A stretch of 10,422 nt of DNA from Spirochaetaceae bacterium (GCA_003554375.1 PWGF01000048.1:1-10422), one strand, 5' to 3'. Shown: positions 1 through 6,609, counted from the first letter of the stretch. Translations and numbers: made by a program. Notes: a model not told the origin generated them from the sequence alone.

Positions 1-558
1 CCAGATTTCGACTTCTATCGTCCGGGCGCGGCGTTCTTCCTGGTATGCGACTTCCGACGCCCCCTGGACATCCGCGTGGTCGTCTTCGAGCATGATATCG
101 GTGAAGTACGTTTCGTCGTACATTTCGATAAGAACCTCGCGAGGGCCTTCGTCAAACGAGATTCCCAGGGGGATGTCGAAGTTGTAGACGAGCCGGCCCT
201 CCCCGTCCACCTGCGCGTCGAACCGTTCGACGTCGCGGTAGTCGTATCGCCTGCCGTCCACTTCGATGAAGACGAAATAGTCAAAGTTGGCGAGGTTCTG
301 AAACGCTCCCTGACGAATCTGTTCCACCTGCTCGGGGGTAAAGGTACCGTTCTGAGGCGCTCCGAAGTCCTGGAAGATTCCCTGGCTGAAGAACTCGTCG
401 AAGGTCCAGTGGACGGTAATACGCTCGAGCTCGTGCCCGCTGAAATTGGCGATGACCCGCCCGTCGATGAAGACGTGGGGATGGGCGCCGGTGCCGATGG
501 CGCCGGCGAGCAGAAGCGCGAGGGCGAGCAGCATGGAGCGCGTGGCTCTGGGTGCCAT
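1..558 (-). CDS. Exported DUF1007-family protein, C-terminus cut by window edge
   Basis: The first 186 residues are visible and the frame is still open at the left edge. Residues 1-25 form a signal peptide: basic start (MAPRATRS), hydrophobic core LLALALLLAG, and a small-residue cleavage site (GTGA). The predicted mature protein begins HPHVFID, the hallmark start of DUF1007 proteins, which are periplasmic proteins often encoded next to nickel/cobalt-type metal transporters. The rest is soluble and acidic, with an aromatic-rich stretch (HWTFDEFF, residues 50-57) also typical of the family. Family assignment is from motif recall; a metal role is inferred from family context, because no transporter lies inside this window. 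ATG at 558 is the only reasonable start, since no in-frame start codon lies in the gap upstream. It lacks a clear Shine-Dalgarno sequence. The dehydrogenase gene ends 67 bp upstream on the same strand, so co-transcription is possible. Confidence 0.8.
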   Translation of the reverse strand, partial: MAPRATRSMLLALALLLAGAIGTGAHPHVFIDGRVIANFSGHELERITVHWTFDEFFSQGIFQDFGAPQNGTFTPEQVEQIRQGAFQNLANFDYFVFIEVDGRRYDYRDVERFDAQVDGEGRLVYNFDIPLGISFDEGPREVLIEMYDETYFTDIMLEDDHADVQGASEVAYQEERRARTIEVEIW

Positions 559-565
559 GAGCTTG

Positions 566-596
566 AGTGTACACGTAACCCATTCCCGCTTGTAAA
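566..596 (-). promoter_or_regulatory. Possible weak promoter ahead of the DUF1007 gene
   Basis: Reading the minus strand, TTTACA (591-596) is followed by a 17-bp spacer and TGTACA/TGTACACT (566-573). The -35 matches five of six consensus bases, but the -10 matches only about three. The expected transcript start would fall very close to the ATG at 558. That would fit the absence of a ribosome-binding site if the message were leaderless. This is speculative: the gene may simply be read through from the upstream dehydrogenase gene. Confidence 0.25.
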
Positions 597-625
597 GAGG
601 GGTGAGGCAAAGATCGTTGGCGGCG

Positions 626-1771
626 CTAGTAGCCCTGGTGGAAGTCCACGACGTTCCGGAGCTGCTCCCCCTGAAGGTACCGTCGGAGATTGGCGAGGAA
701 CACCGCGAAGGCGCGCTCCCAGTAGCGATCGCTAAATCCGCCGGTATGCGGCGTGATGACCAGGTTGGGAACGCTCCACAGCGGATCGTCCGCCGGCAAA
801 GGCTCGCGCCGGGTTACGTCGAGAACAGCCCCGGAAATCGCCTCCCGACTCAAGGCGTCGGCGAGCTCCCGCTCGTCTACCTGCGTCCCGCGCCCGAAGT
901 TGACGAAGATAGCGCGCTGAGGCAGCACTTCGAAGAAGCGTGCGTCGAAGAGGTCCTCAGTCTCCGGCGTCAGAGGCAACACGGAGATGAACACGTCGGC
1001 GTCGGCGGCCACGTCGAACAGCTCCTCCATTCCGACTACGTACCCCGAGGCACGAGCGCCGGAGCCGGAAGCTTCCGTGGCGGACGTCCGGTCGCGGAGC
1101 CTGTGATCACCCGACGCTTCGTCGCCGAGCTTGTGCTCGCCGGACTGATCGCCGCTGAGCCTGTGGTCTTCGGACTTCTGGTCTTCGGACTCCTGGCTTT
1201 CGACCTTGTGGCCTTCTAGCTCCGAGGAATCGGCGTGAAGTGGCCGGCGGCGCACGCCAATGACCTCACTGCCGAGACAGCGGAAGAGCGCTCCCACGCG
1301 CCGGCCCACCGCGCCGTAGCCGGCTACAACGACGCGCTTGCCTTCGAGCTCTGAGTATTCGGCCATTGTTCCGGGGTTCCAGTCCCGCTGGGTCTGGGCA
1401 TGGCACGCGCGGCGCAAGCGACGGGTGAAGAGGAACACGCCGCCGAGGATCTGCTCAGCCATCCCGGCCGCGTGGATTCCGGACGTGTTGGTGATGATCA
1501 ACTCATTGGCGCGCGATTCCGGGATGTCGCGCGTCCACTCGGCTCCGGCGTACCACTGCTGAAACCACTCGATATTCCGGTAGCGCGTGACAATGTCACG
1601 GGGCACGTGCCGGGCGGCAACTCGGATTCGAGGGGCGAGATGCTCGATCCGATCGCGATCCTCGGTTATGAGCACCTCAAACCGGTGCCCGGCCAGCTCC
1701 TGGATTCGCTCTCTGTCTCCCGGCGGCACGATCTGCGGATCCGCGCCAAGAAGGAGCACGTCACGACTCAT
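626..1771 (-). CDS. D-isomer-specific 2-hydroxyacid dehydrogenase with repeat insertion
   Basis: A 381-residue cytoplasmic NAD(P)-dependent oxidoreductase that should interconvert a 2-keto acid and a D-2-hydroxy acid. The N-terminal substrate domain spans about residues 1-100. The nucleotide domain opens with VVVAGYGAVGRRVG (147-160), a clean GxGxxG. The strand-end sequence GVRRRP (172-177) is arginine-rich where an NAD-binding Asp would sit, which suggests NADP(H) preference. The catalytic set is present: R294 in NFGRG, E323 in RREPLP, and H342 in ITPHTGG. Without residues about 182-243 the protein would be near 320 residues, the usual family size. Those extra residues are a hydrophilic tandem repeat described separately. 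Its ATG overlaps the TGA of the upstream nucleotidyltransferase gene (ATGA), implying translational coupling. The substrate is unknown; a glyoxylate/hydroxypyruvate reductase-like role is one possibility. Confidence 0.9.
   Translation of the reverse strand: MSRDVLLLGADPQIVPPGDRERIQELAGHRFEVLITEDRDRIEHLAPRIRVAARHVPRDIVTRYRNIEWFQQWYAGAEWTRDIPESRANELIITNTSGIHAAGMAEQILGGVFLFTRRLRRACHAQTQRDWNPGTMAEYSELEGKRVVVAGYGAVGRRVGALFRCLGSEVIGVRRRPLHADSSELEGHKVESQESEDQKSEDHRLSGDQSGEHKLGDEASGDHRLRDRTSATEASGSGARASGYVVGMEELFDVAADADVFISVLPLTPETEDLFDARFFEVLPQRAIFVNFGRGTQVDERELADALSREAISGAVLDVTRREPLPADDPLWSVPNLVITPHTGGFSDRYWERAFAVFLANLRRYLQGEQLRNVVDFHQGY
1085..1219 (-). repeat. In-frame 30-bp tandem repeat inside the dehydrogenase gene
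   Basis: Residues 185-229 of the dehydrogenase are degenerate 10-residue units: LEGHKVESQE, SEDHRLSGDQ, SGEHKLGDEA and SGDHRLRDRT. A 5-residue half unit, SEDQK, lies between the first and second. Each full unit carries an acidic residue or Gly, then His, Lys/Arg and Leu/Val. At DNA level the half unit and its neighbour share 13 identical bases (AGTCCGAAGACCA) at a 15-bp period, consistent with recent slippage duplication. All units keep frame and contain no stop on the coding strand. Confidence 0.85.
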
Positions 1772-2679
1772 GAGTCACCCCATAAGGGTCGCGGATAGTG
1801 CCCGCTGTCGGCGAGCTCGCGGAGCGCAGCCTCCACGGCGGGCTTGTCTTCCCGGTAGGTCACGCCGAACCAGCGCTCGTCGGACGGGAGGACCCTCATC
1901 CGCGCTTCCCCGGCGGGAATGATCTCGCCGAGAAGCGAGGGGATGTAGTACTCGGCTTTGGGGTTCTCCCCCCGCTCCCGCACGAAGCGGGTAAGCCCTG
2001 ACTCGATCTGATCGAATACCGCGGGGGTGAAGCCGAACATGTTCATGCTCACCGTCTCGCCACCGTGGAGCTCGAGCTCTCCGCCGTCCTCGGTGTGGCT
2101 TACGATCCGGTCACCCTGGTAGCCGATTTTGGTGTGCTCTTCGATACGCTTGAGATACGCGTCGTCGGTCATCTCGCAGAGCGCGCGGGATACGGTACCA
2201 TGGGGCGAAAGAGTCCGGTCGAGCCGGAAGCCGACCATGGAGTACTCGGTCTCGTCGGGCTTGCGCTGCGACAGTTCGCGCGCAAGCACCTCGTACGAGG
2301 CTCGTCCGTAGAAATCGTCGGCGTTCACGACAGCGAACGGCGTGTCTATGGCGGAGCGTGCGGCCCAGACCGCGTGCGCGGTTCCCCACGGTTTCTGTCG
2401 CTCCGCCGTAACGGAAACGCCCTTTGGGAGGTCAGTAAGATCCTGATGCACATACCGCACATTCGTCCTGCGGGAGAAGCGATCGCCGAAGAAATCTCGG
2501 ATATCCTGCTCGATCTCCCGGCGAACAACGAAAACCACGGTCCCGAACCCGGCCTGGAGCGCATCGTAAACCGAATAGTCTATGATCGCTTCTCCGTCCG
2601 GTCCGACGCGATCGATCTGCTTGATGCCCCCGTAGCGACTGCCCATCCCTGCAGCAAGTACCAAGAGTGTCGGTTTCAT
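1768..2679 (-). CDS. Nucleotidyltransferase family protein (NDP-sugar pyrophosphorylase-like)
   Basis: A 303-residue single-domain nucleotidyltransferase expected to transfer an NMP from an NTP to a sugar phosphate. The N-terminal signature LAAGMGSRYGG (8-18) followed by K20 is the nucleotide-binding P-loop-like motif of sugar-phosphate nucleotidyltransferases. KPWGTAHAV (96-104) resembles the base/sugar contact segment, and NADDFYG (119-125) supplies the metal-binding aspartates. There is no left-handed beta-helix, so it is not a full GlmU- or GlgC-type enzyme. The open frame extends upstream to 2736, but I place the start at ATG 2679 because the conserved motif begins just after it and a Shine-Dalgarno sequence sits 8 bp ahead. 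It is first in a minus-strand unit and is coupled by 4 bp to the dehydrogenase gene. The substrate sugar and nucleotide cannot be told from sequence; a role in cell-envelope or storage sugar activation is inference. Confidence 0.88.
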   Translation of the reverse strand: MKPTLLVLAAGMGSRYGGIKQIDRVGPDGEAIIDYSVYDALQAGFGTVVFVVRREIEQDIRDFFGDRFSRRTNVRYVHQDLTDLPKGVSVTAERQKPWGTAHAVWAARSAIDTPFAVVNADDFYGRASYEVLARELSQRKPDETEYSMVGFRLDRTLSPHGTVSRALCEMTDDAYLKRIEEHTKIGYQGDRIVSHTEDGGELELHGGETVSMNMFGFTPAVFDQIESGLTRFVRERGENPKAEYYIPSLLGEIIPAGEARMRVLPSDERWFGVTYREDKPAVEAALRELADSGHYPRPLWGDS

Positions 2680-2687
2680 CGGCCCAA

Positions 2688-2696
2688 CCTCACCTT
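2688..2696 (-). promoter_or_regulatory. Ribosome-binding site fixing the nucleotidyltransferase start
   Basis: The minus strand reads AAGGTGAGG, ending 8 nt before the ATG at 2679. This favours that start over the longer in-frame option at 2736, which would add 19 basic and acidic residues before the conserved LAAGMGSR motif. Confidence 0.65.
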
Positions 2697-2747
2697 CTTC
2701 AAGGGTTCCACGAGCGCGACGAATGCGCGTTGTCACGCTCCAGCGCC

Positions 2748-2776
2748 GTTATAACCCAAATGTCCGCGGGGCGCAA
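2748..2776 (-). promoter_or_regulatory. Candidate promoter of the nucleotidyltransferase unit
   Basis: On the minus strand, a -10-like TATAAC (2748-2753, five of six consensus bases) lies 17 bp downstream of a poor -35-like TTGCGC (2771-2776). Transcription would start near 2741, giving a leader of about 60 nt to the ATG at 2679. The -10 sits in the self-complementary octamer GTTATAAC. The rest of the divergent region 2680-2893 shows no RNA gene or strong hairpin, and I could not find a convincing plus-strand promoter for the acyltransferase gene in it. Confidence 0.35.
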
Positions 2777-2893
2777 AGGGCCGAGTTCGCAGCTGGACGG
2801 GCACATCGATCATTGCGAGGAGCTCCAGTCACGAGGGGCTCCGTTTAGGCAAACTTGCACCTTAGGTGTCCGCGTTCGTACCTTTCTAACGCG

Positions 2894-4132
2894 ATGGGCA
2901 ATCGGAAACGTACCCTGACGGCCGTGTGGAAGGACAGCATCCAGAGTATCTCCTCCGAGCAATGGGACAGGTTGGCCGAGCCGTTGCGGACGCCGCTTCT
3001 GGAATGGGAGTGGCTTAGACAGCTCGAAGTCTCAGGCAGCATTTCTCCGGAAGAAGGATGGGTTCCCCAACATCTTACCCTATGGGACGGCCCGGAGCTC
3101 GTTGCAGCGGCGCCGCTCTACATCAAGGAGCACAGCATGGGGGAGTTTGTCTTCGACTTCGTGTGGGCGGACGTGGCAGAACGCCTGGGCGCGTCGTACT
3201 ACCCGAAGGCGGTCGGGATGAGTCCCGCTACTCCGTCGGCCGCCTATCGATTCTTGATCGATCCGAGATACGACCAACGGACGCTTTCCCGGCTGCTCCT
3301 CGAGCGCATCGAACGCTTCTCTCGGGAGAATGGGATCGGAACGGTCCAGTTCAACTTCGTCGAACACGACTGGCTCGACGAAATAGAGCCTTGGGGCTTC
3401 ACGACGTGGGAGCACCAGGGATACCAGTGGCTCAACGAGGGATATACGAGCTTCGAGGACTACCTGAGCAGCTTCCGTAAGAACCAACGACGAAACATTC
3501 GACGCGAGCGACGGAGCGTGGAAGATCAGGGGATCGAGATTCGGGTCCTTACCGAGGAGGAGATCACCCGGGCACTCTGCTCGCGCATGTACGACTACTA
3601 CGAGCGCACAAATGCGCAGTTCGGGCCGTGGGCGGCGAAATTCCTGAACCGTCGGTTCTTTGAAGGGCTGAGTGAAGGTTTTCGACACCGTTTGGCTCTC
3701 GTCTGTGCGTACGCGCCGGGGACACCGAGCGGAGGCAGCCCGGAGGACCCGCTGGGCATGGCGTTCCTGCTCACTAAGGGGGATCTGATTCTCGGCAGAT
3801 ACTGGGGAGCTCAAGGCGAGATCCCGGAGCTCCACTTCAACGTATGCTACTACGCTCCGATCCAATGGGCGATAGAGCACGGCTACCGCTGCTTCGACGC
3901 CGGAATGGGATCGGCACACAAGGTACGGCGCGGGTTCCGCGCGGTCCCACACTACAGCGTACACCGATTCAGCGATCCACGACTCCAAGAGCTCATGCGC
4001 TCCAATATCGATCGGATCAACCGTATGGAAGAGCTCTACATGGCGGAGCTCAATACGGCCCGCCCGGTGAAGGGGCACCCCACCGGGCGCACGCAACAGA
4101 GGCAAAGCGAAGGGGACAGCACCGGTTGGTAA
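2894..4132 (+). CDS. COG3146/DUF482-type GNAT-like acyltransferase
   Basis: A 412-residue soluble protein matching the COG3146 (DUF482) family, which has an acyl-CoA N-acyltransferase fold related to FemAB/GNAT proteins and is often labelled a peptidoglycan-biosynthesis protein, although its substrate is not established. Supporting motifs run in family order: PLYIKEHSMGEFVFDF (74-89), YYPKAVG (102-108), YQWLNEGYTSFEDYL (177-191), the basic helix RKNQRRNIRRER (195-206), LILGRYWG (298-305), LHFNVCYY (313-320), and the C-terminal HKVRRGF (342-348) with H353 and H357. Residues about 274-286 are a small Gly/Pro/Ser loop, and the last 25 or so residues are a polar tail. The start is uncertain. ATG 2894 is preferred, but TTG 2855 is in frame and adds 13 residues; neither has a good Shine-Dalgarno sequence. 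It is transcribed divergently from the nucleotidyltransferase unit. Confidence 0.88.
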   Translation: MGNRKRTLTAVWKDSIQSISSEQWDRLAEPLRTPLLEWEWLRQLEVSGSISPEEGWVPQHLTLWDGPELVAAAPLYIKEHSMGEFVFDFVWADVAERLGASYYPKAVGMSPATPSAAYRFLIDPRYDQRTLSRLLLERIERFSRENGIGTVQFNFVEHDWLDEIEPWGFTTWEHQGYQWLNEGYTSFEDYLSSFRKNQRRNIRRERRSVEDQGIEIRVLTEEEITRALCSRMYDYYERTNAQFGPWAAKFLNRRFFEGLSEGFRHRLALVCAYAPGTPSGGSPEDPLGMAFLLTKGDLILGRYWGAQGEIPELHFNVCYYAPIQWAIEHGYRCFDAGMGSAHKVRRGFRAVPHYSVHRFSDPRLQELMRSNIDRINRMEELYMAELNTARPVKGHPTGRTQQRQSEGDSTGW

Positions 4133-4187
4133 CCGAGGCGGTTGCTTGAACGTCAATTGAGCATTAACTTTGACAAGACGATCGGTT

Positions 4188-4194
4188 GGGGAGG
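4188..4194 (+). promoter_or_regulatory. Ribosome-binding site fixing the degenerate MDR start
   Basis: GGGGAGG lies 9 nt upstream of a GTG at 4204. It overlaps the alternative upstream TTG start at 4186, so the GTG is preferred. The resulting protein begins MKAVFLDSPG, a normal beginning for the medium-chain dehydrogenase superfamily. Confidence 0.75.
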
Positions 4195-4203
4195 CAAATC
4201 CAA

Positions 4204-5535
4204 GTGAAGGCGGTCTTTCTAGACAGCCCCGGGCATCTTGAAGTACGCGACATCCACGATCCTTCCTGCCCTCACGGAATGGTGCGCGTACAGGTAGAAG
4301 CAGTTGCAGTCTGCGACGACGATCTCGCCGCTTTTCGCGGCGCGTTACAACGCCAGCGTTACCCCATCATTCCCGGTCGCGAGTCGGTGGGCCGGATCGT
4401 CGACGGGAGCCATACTGATCCTTGCTTGGACAATCGCGTGATTCCGCTCGATCGTTTCTGCACCGGAGCACGGACTGTTGAGCCACAGGAGGGAGACTTG
4501 GTTGTCATCGATCCGTGCTTCGTAACCGCCCCGCACGACGGCTGTCGGCCGCCGAATGCTCCTCAGTACGGAGAGAGCGATCAGCTCGTCCATGAGGACC
4601 ACAGTAGCGTCCACGGTGGGAGCGCTCGCGCTGCCGACGCAGCGCTCAATGCGCGGCGGTCGACCAGTTCCGAAGCGCAGATAGACGCCCCCGCACCCGG
4701 TGCCGGTGCTGAGCTCGATATGGCGGCGCACAAAGAGGCGGATTATCCGGAAGTAGATGCGAAGCTTTCCCCGAGCGCCATTTTCCCAAAACACGGGCCA
4801 TTCCGAATGCTCTCTCGGCCACATGAAGCCATTGCGGCTTCGGTTATGGGATTAAACGTCCATGGCGCTTTACGCGAATACATGACGGTCCGGCCCGGTC
4901 AATGCACGGTCGTGCCTTCCGGAATCGCTGCAGATGAGGCAGTCTTCGTTCATTCGACCCGGAGGGCGCTCTTTGCCGCGGAGCAAGGAGTTATTGATGC
5001 CGACGAGACCGTGGCTGTAGTTGGGGCCCATGACGTAGGGCTTATCGTTGCTCAAATCGCGCGGGCCCTCGGAGCACAAATTGTGCTGGTAGACAGTGCC
5101 GCTAGTCGTCTGGAGCTAGGGCGAAGCCTTGGGTTTGAGCACACAGTCAATCCGACCTCGGAGCCCTTGGACGAGAAGCTCTCACGGATCACCGGCGGGC
5201 GGATGGCGGATTGCACGATCGAGACAACCGGCGACCCGCATGCCCTTGGCCACGCGATTAGCGGAACAGGCCGCAGAGGACGCATTGTACTCGTCCACGC
5301 ACCCTCGTCGGCCGTAGGCCTCTGTGCCAAGTCGATTGTGTGTAAAGAGCTGACCGTGCTCGGCTGTGACCGGCGTCTCGCGGAACCGGAGGAAGCCCTG
5401 GAGCTGCTACACCGCCAGGTGGTTCGTGTGGATTCGATGGTCTCTACTCAGTTGCCGCTGGAGGCGGCGCCGTTCATCATCCCATCGGTAGCAGCCAATC
5501 CCGAACACTATATGCGGGTTCTCCTTCACAGGTAG
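4204..5535 (+). CDS. Divergent medium-chain dehydrogenase (MDR) with large insertion
   Basis: A 443-residue protein, long for this superfamily (usually about 330-360). Superfamily features are the start MKAVFLDSPG, VAVCDDDL (34-41, equivalent to the zinc-ligand CGSD region), QEGDLVVIDP (95-104), GALREYMTV (221-229), a dinucleotide fold at 270-297, and TTGDPHALGHA (341-351). Several key positions are abnormal. The usual GHE is GRE (R59-E60), removing a zinc ligand. The four-Cys structural-zinc lobe is gone, with only C105 and C114 in that region. The Rossmann turn reads GAHDVG instead of GxGxxG. Residues about 109-205 form a polar, Ala/Ser/Asp/Pro/His-rich insertion. It could be a pseudoenzyme or a zinc-independent reductase with altered cofactor use. 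It follows the acyltransferase by 71 bp and is probably co-transcribed. The reading frame is intact, so I do not call it a pseudogene. Confidence 0.82.
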   Translation: MKAVFLDSPGHLEVRDIHDPSCPHGMVRVQVEAVAVCDDDLAAFRGALQRQRYPIIPGRESVGRIVDGSHTDPCLDNRVIPLDRFCTGARTVEPQEGDLVVIDPCFVTAPHDGCRPPNAPQYGESDQLVHEDHSSVHGGSARAADAALNARRSTSSEAQIDAPAPGAGAELDMAAHKEADYPEVDAKLSPSAIFPKHGPFRMLSRPHEAIAASVMGLNVHGALREYMTVRPGQCTVVPSGIAADEAVFVHSTRRALFAAEQGVIDADETVAVVGAHDVGLIVAQIARALGAQIVLVDSAASRLELGRSLGFEHTVNPTSEPLDEKLSRITGGRMADCTIETTGDPHALGHAISGTGRRGRIVLVHAPSSAVGLCAKSIVCKELTVLGCDRRLAEPEEALELLHRQVVRVDSMVSTQLPLEAAPFIIPSVAANPEHYMRVLLHR

Positions 5536-5564
5536 CGCCTCATGGGTAACACCCCATAGTGCGC
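5535..5564. terminator. Imperfect dyad between convergent genes, possible bidirectional terminator
   Basis: GCGC (5535-5538), a 3-nt mismatch and ATGGG (5542-5546) face CCCAT (5553-5557), a 3-nt mismatch and GCGC (5561-5564) around a 6-nt loop. It begins at the stop codon of the MDR gene and precedes the end of the convergent membrane-protein gene. There is no T-tract on either side, so intrinsic termination is doubtful. Confidence 0.3.
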
Positions 5565-5604
5565 CATACCCGTAGCGATGAGCGCGCCTGCCGCTGCGCT
5601 CCCG

Positions 5605-6018
5605 CTACTCCCGAACGCCCCGCCGTAGCGCCAGCCTGCGCGGGAACAGACCGAACAAGACGGCGAACGGGACACAGCCGGCTCCCAGTATGGCAAGGAG
5701 AGTCCAAGCCGGTATTCCTTCGATGAGCTCCGGATTGATTTCCACAATTGGGAGTACCACTGCAGCGGCAAAGAGTAGCACGGCAACCCATAGAAACACC
5801 GCTCCGACTATCGCAACTCGCCTGCGACTGCGCTCGAACTGCTCCTCCACGTAGCGCACCCAGATATAGGCCGTCCTCCGGTCCACGTGGACCTGTTCCG
5901 CGACCGCTGCTGTGATTGAAACCGGGTCCTTCCTCTGCCGTAAGCCGCGAATTATCAGCGGCTCTACATCTCTGCTCTTCTGAGCCGCTTCAGCTGCACG
6001 TTCGCCAACGGTACTCAT
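5605..6018 (-). CDS. Small membrane protein with N-terminal HTH-like segment
   Basis: I do not recognise the family. The 137 residues divide into three parts. Residues 1-32 are charged and helical. Residues 33-62 resemble a helix-turn-helix (PVSITAAVAEQVHV then DRRTAYIWVRYVEEQF), with a possible turn around H44-R47. The third part has two strong hydrophobic segments, about 68-91 and 104-126, separated by a short loop (EINPELIEGIP). The basic stretch RSRRR (63-67) just before the first segment and RR-rich residues after the second place both ends in the cytoplasm by the positive-inside rule. This would suit a membrane-tethered DNA-binding or protein-binding module, but the HTH call is by eye. 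The ATG at 6018 has GGAG 9 nt upstream. It is the last gene of the right-hand minus-strand run, 145 bp after the thioredoxin-like gene, and could have its own promoter. Confidence 0.7.
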   Translation of the reverse strand: MSTVGERAAEAAQKSRDVEPLIIRGLRQRKDPVSITAAVAEQVHVDRRTAYIWVRYVEEQFERSRRRVAIVGAVFLWVAVLLFAAAVVLPIVEINPELIEGIPAWTLLAILGAGCVPFAVLFGLFPRRLALRRGVRE

Positions 6019-6060
6019 CGCTCACACTCCGCCAATCGAGACTCCTCACCAGCCGCATCT

Positions 6061-6085
6061 CCGCGGGCTTCCCAGACTCCCGCGG
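6061..6085. repeat. 7-bp perfect inverted repeat in the gap before the membrane-protein gene
   Basis: CCGCGGG (6061-6067) and CCCGCGG (6079-6085) are perfect complements around an 11-nt loop, about 45-65 bp upstream of the ATG at 6018. It could form a hairpin in the leader of that gene. No T-tract follows on either strand, so it is not a canonical terminator. Confidence 0.45.
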
Positions 6086-6109
6086 TGGGCCGAACGCTGT
6101 TATCTGCAA

Positions 6110-6127
6110 GGTATTTCACAAGATACC
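6110..6127. repeat. GGTAT-N8-ATACC inverted repeat, possible operator
   Basis: GGTAT (6110-6114) and ATACC (6123-6127) flank 8 bp in the 145-bp gap between the thioredoxin-like gene and the membrane-protein gene. Arms of 5 bp with centres about 13 bp apart would fit a dimeric regulator, but an arm this short can arise by chance. Confidence 0.25.
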
Positions 6128-6163
6128 GCGAGCCGGACAGCGCGTTGGGGGCACCGGGCGCGC

Positions 6164-6580
6164 TCACCCGTCCTGAGACCCGGATGCTCCCCCGGACTCA
6201 GTACAATGGTCGAGCCCGAGTAGAGACGCAAACCGGCTCTCGCGAACTCGGTTGGTCTCCGCGACAAGCTGCCCATCCCGGTAGTAACGGATATAGGGTA
6301 TTAGATAGCTTCCCCACCCATCCTCCTTGAAACGGCGAAACTCCTGAAACAGATCGCTCTTATTGTACGCAAACGTATACACTACCGCACGACCGGTATC
6401 GGTACTTGTCCCCCGCTCCGCGAGCTTACGGAGCATTCGCTGGACCACAAACCAATCGGGGCACCAATCCTGCGTAAAGACCGCGGCAACTCGCGACGCG
6501 GCACGACGCAGGTCATCAGGGAGTTCCGCTTCCCGCATCACGCGCCGCACCTCGTCGTCGTTCAGCTCTCGTACGATCAT
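6164..6580 (-). CDS. Thioredoxin-like protein with single-cysteine WCPDW site
   Basis: A 138-residue cytoplasmic protein with the layout of a thioredoxin fold: a helix, then strand RVAAVFTQDW (30-39) ending in the active-site turn W39-C40-P41-D42-W43, a following helix, strand RAVVYTFAY (64-72), and IPYIRYYRDGQLVAE (94-108). The last of these matches the thioredoxin cis-Pro strand (P95) and the following hairpin. The resolving cysteine of WCxxC is replaced by W43. The only other cysteine is C126 in the polar C-terminal tail. There is no signal peptide or membrane segment. The assignment is by fold pattern, not by a recognised family name. The gene lies 29 bp downstream of the rhodanese gene, with only a weak ribosome-binding site (AGGT) before the ATG at 6580, suggesting co-expression. 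A monothiol reductase, a bacilliredoxin-like protein or a binding protein without redox activity are all possible. Confidence 0.72.
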   Translation of the reverse strand: MIVRELNDDEVRRVMREAELPDDLRRAASRVAAVFTQDWCPDWFVVQRMLRKLAERGTSTDTGRAVVYTFAYNKSDLFQEFRRFKEDGWGSYLIPYIRYYRDGQLVAETNRVRESRFASLLGLDHCTESGGASGSQDG

Positions 6581-6609
6581 GGACCTGCTACCTGCGAGAG
6601 AATCCGAAG

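Noticed and set aside
602..1219. Plus-strand frame with a repetitive hydrophobic end (AELVLAGLIAAEPVVFGLLV-like)
   Set aside because: It is the complement of the dehydrogenase repeat insertion. The repeats make the antisense frame look like a membrane segment, but the sense frame carries the real catalytic motifs.
2065..2754. Plus-strand frame of 229 codons across the nucleotidyltransferase
   Set aside because: It is antisense to conserved nucleotidyltransferase motifs, with no recognisable domain.
2858..2868. CACCT-T-AGGTG palindrome near the acyltransferase start as an operator
   Set aside because: 5-bp arms with a 1-bp centre are likely to occur by chance, and it may lie inside the coding region if the TTG at 2855 is the true start.
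3080..4156. Long open frame (358 codons) antisense to the acyltransferase gene
   Set aside because: It lies wholly opposite a gene with clear family motifs. Its translation is Arg/Pro/Val-rich without domain pattern, and it has no credible start signal. It is typical of GC-rich shadow frames.
4170..4175. Exact TTGACA as a -35 box for the degenerate MDR gene
   Set aside because: At 16-18 bp downstream the sequence is the ribosome-binding site region (GGCAAATCC), with no usable -10 before the GTG start.
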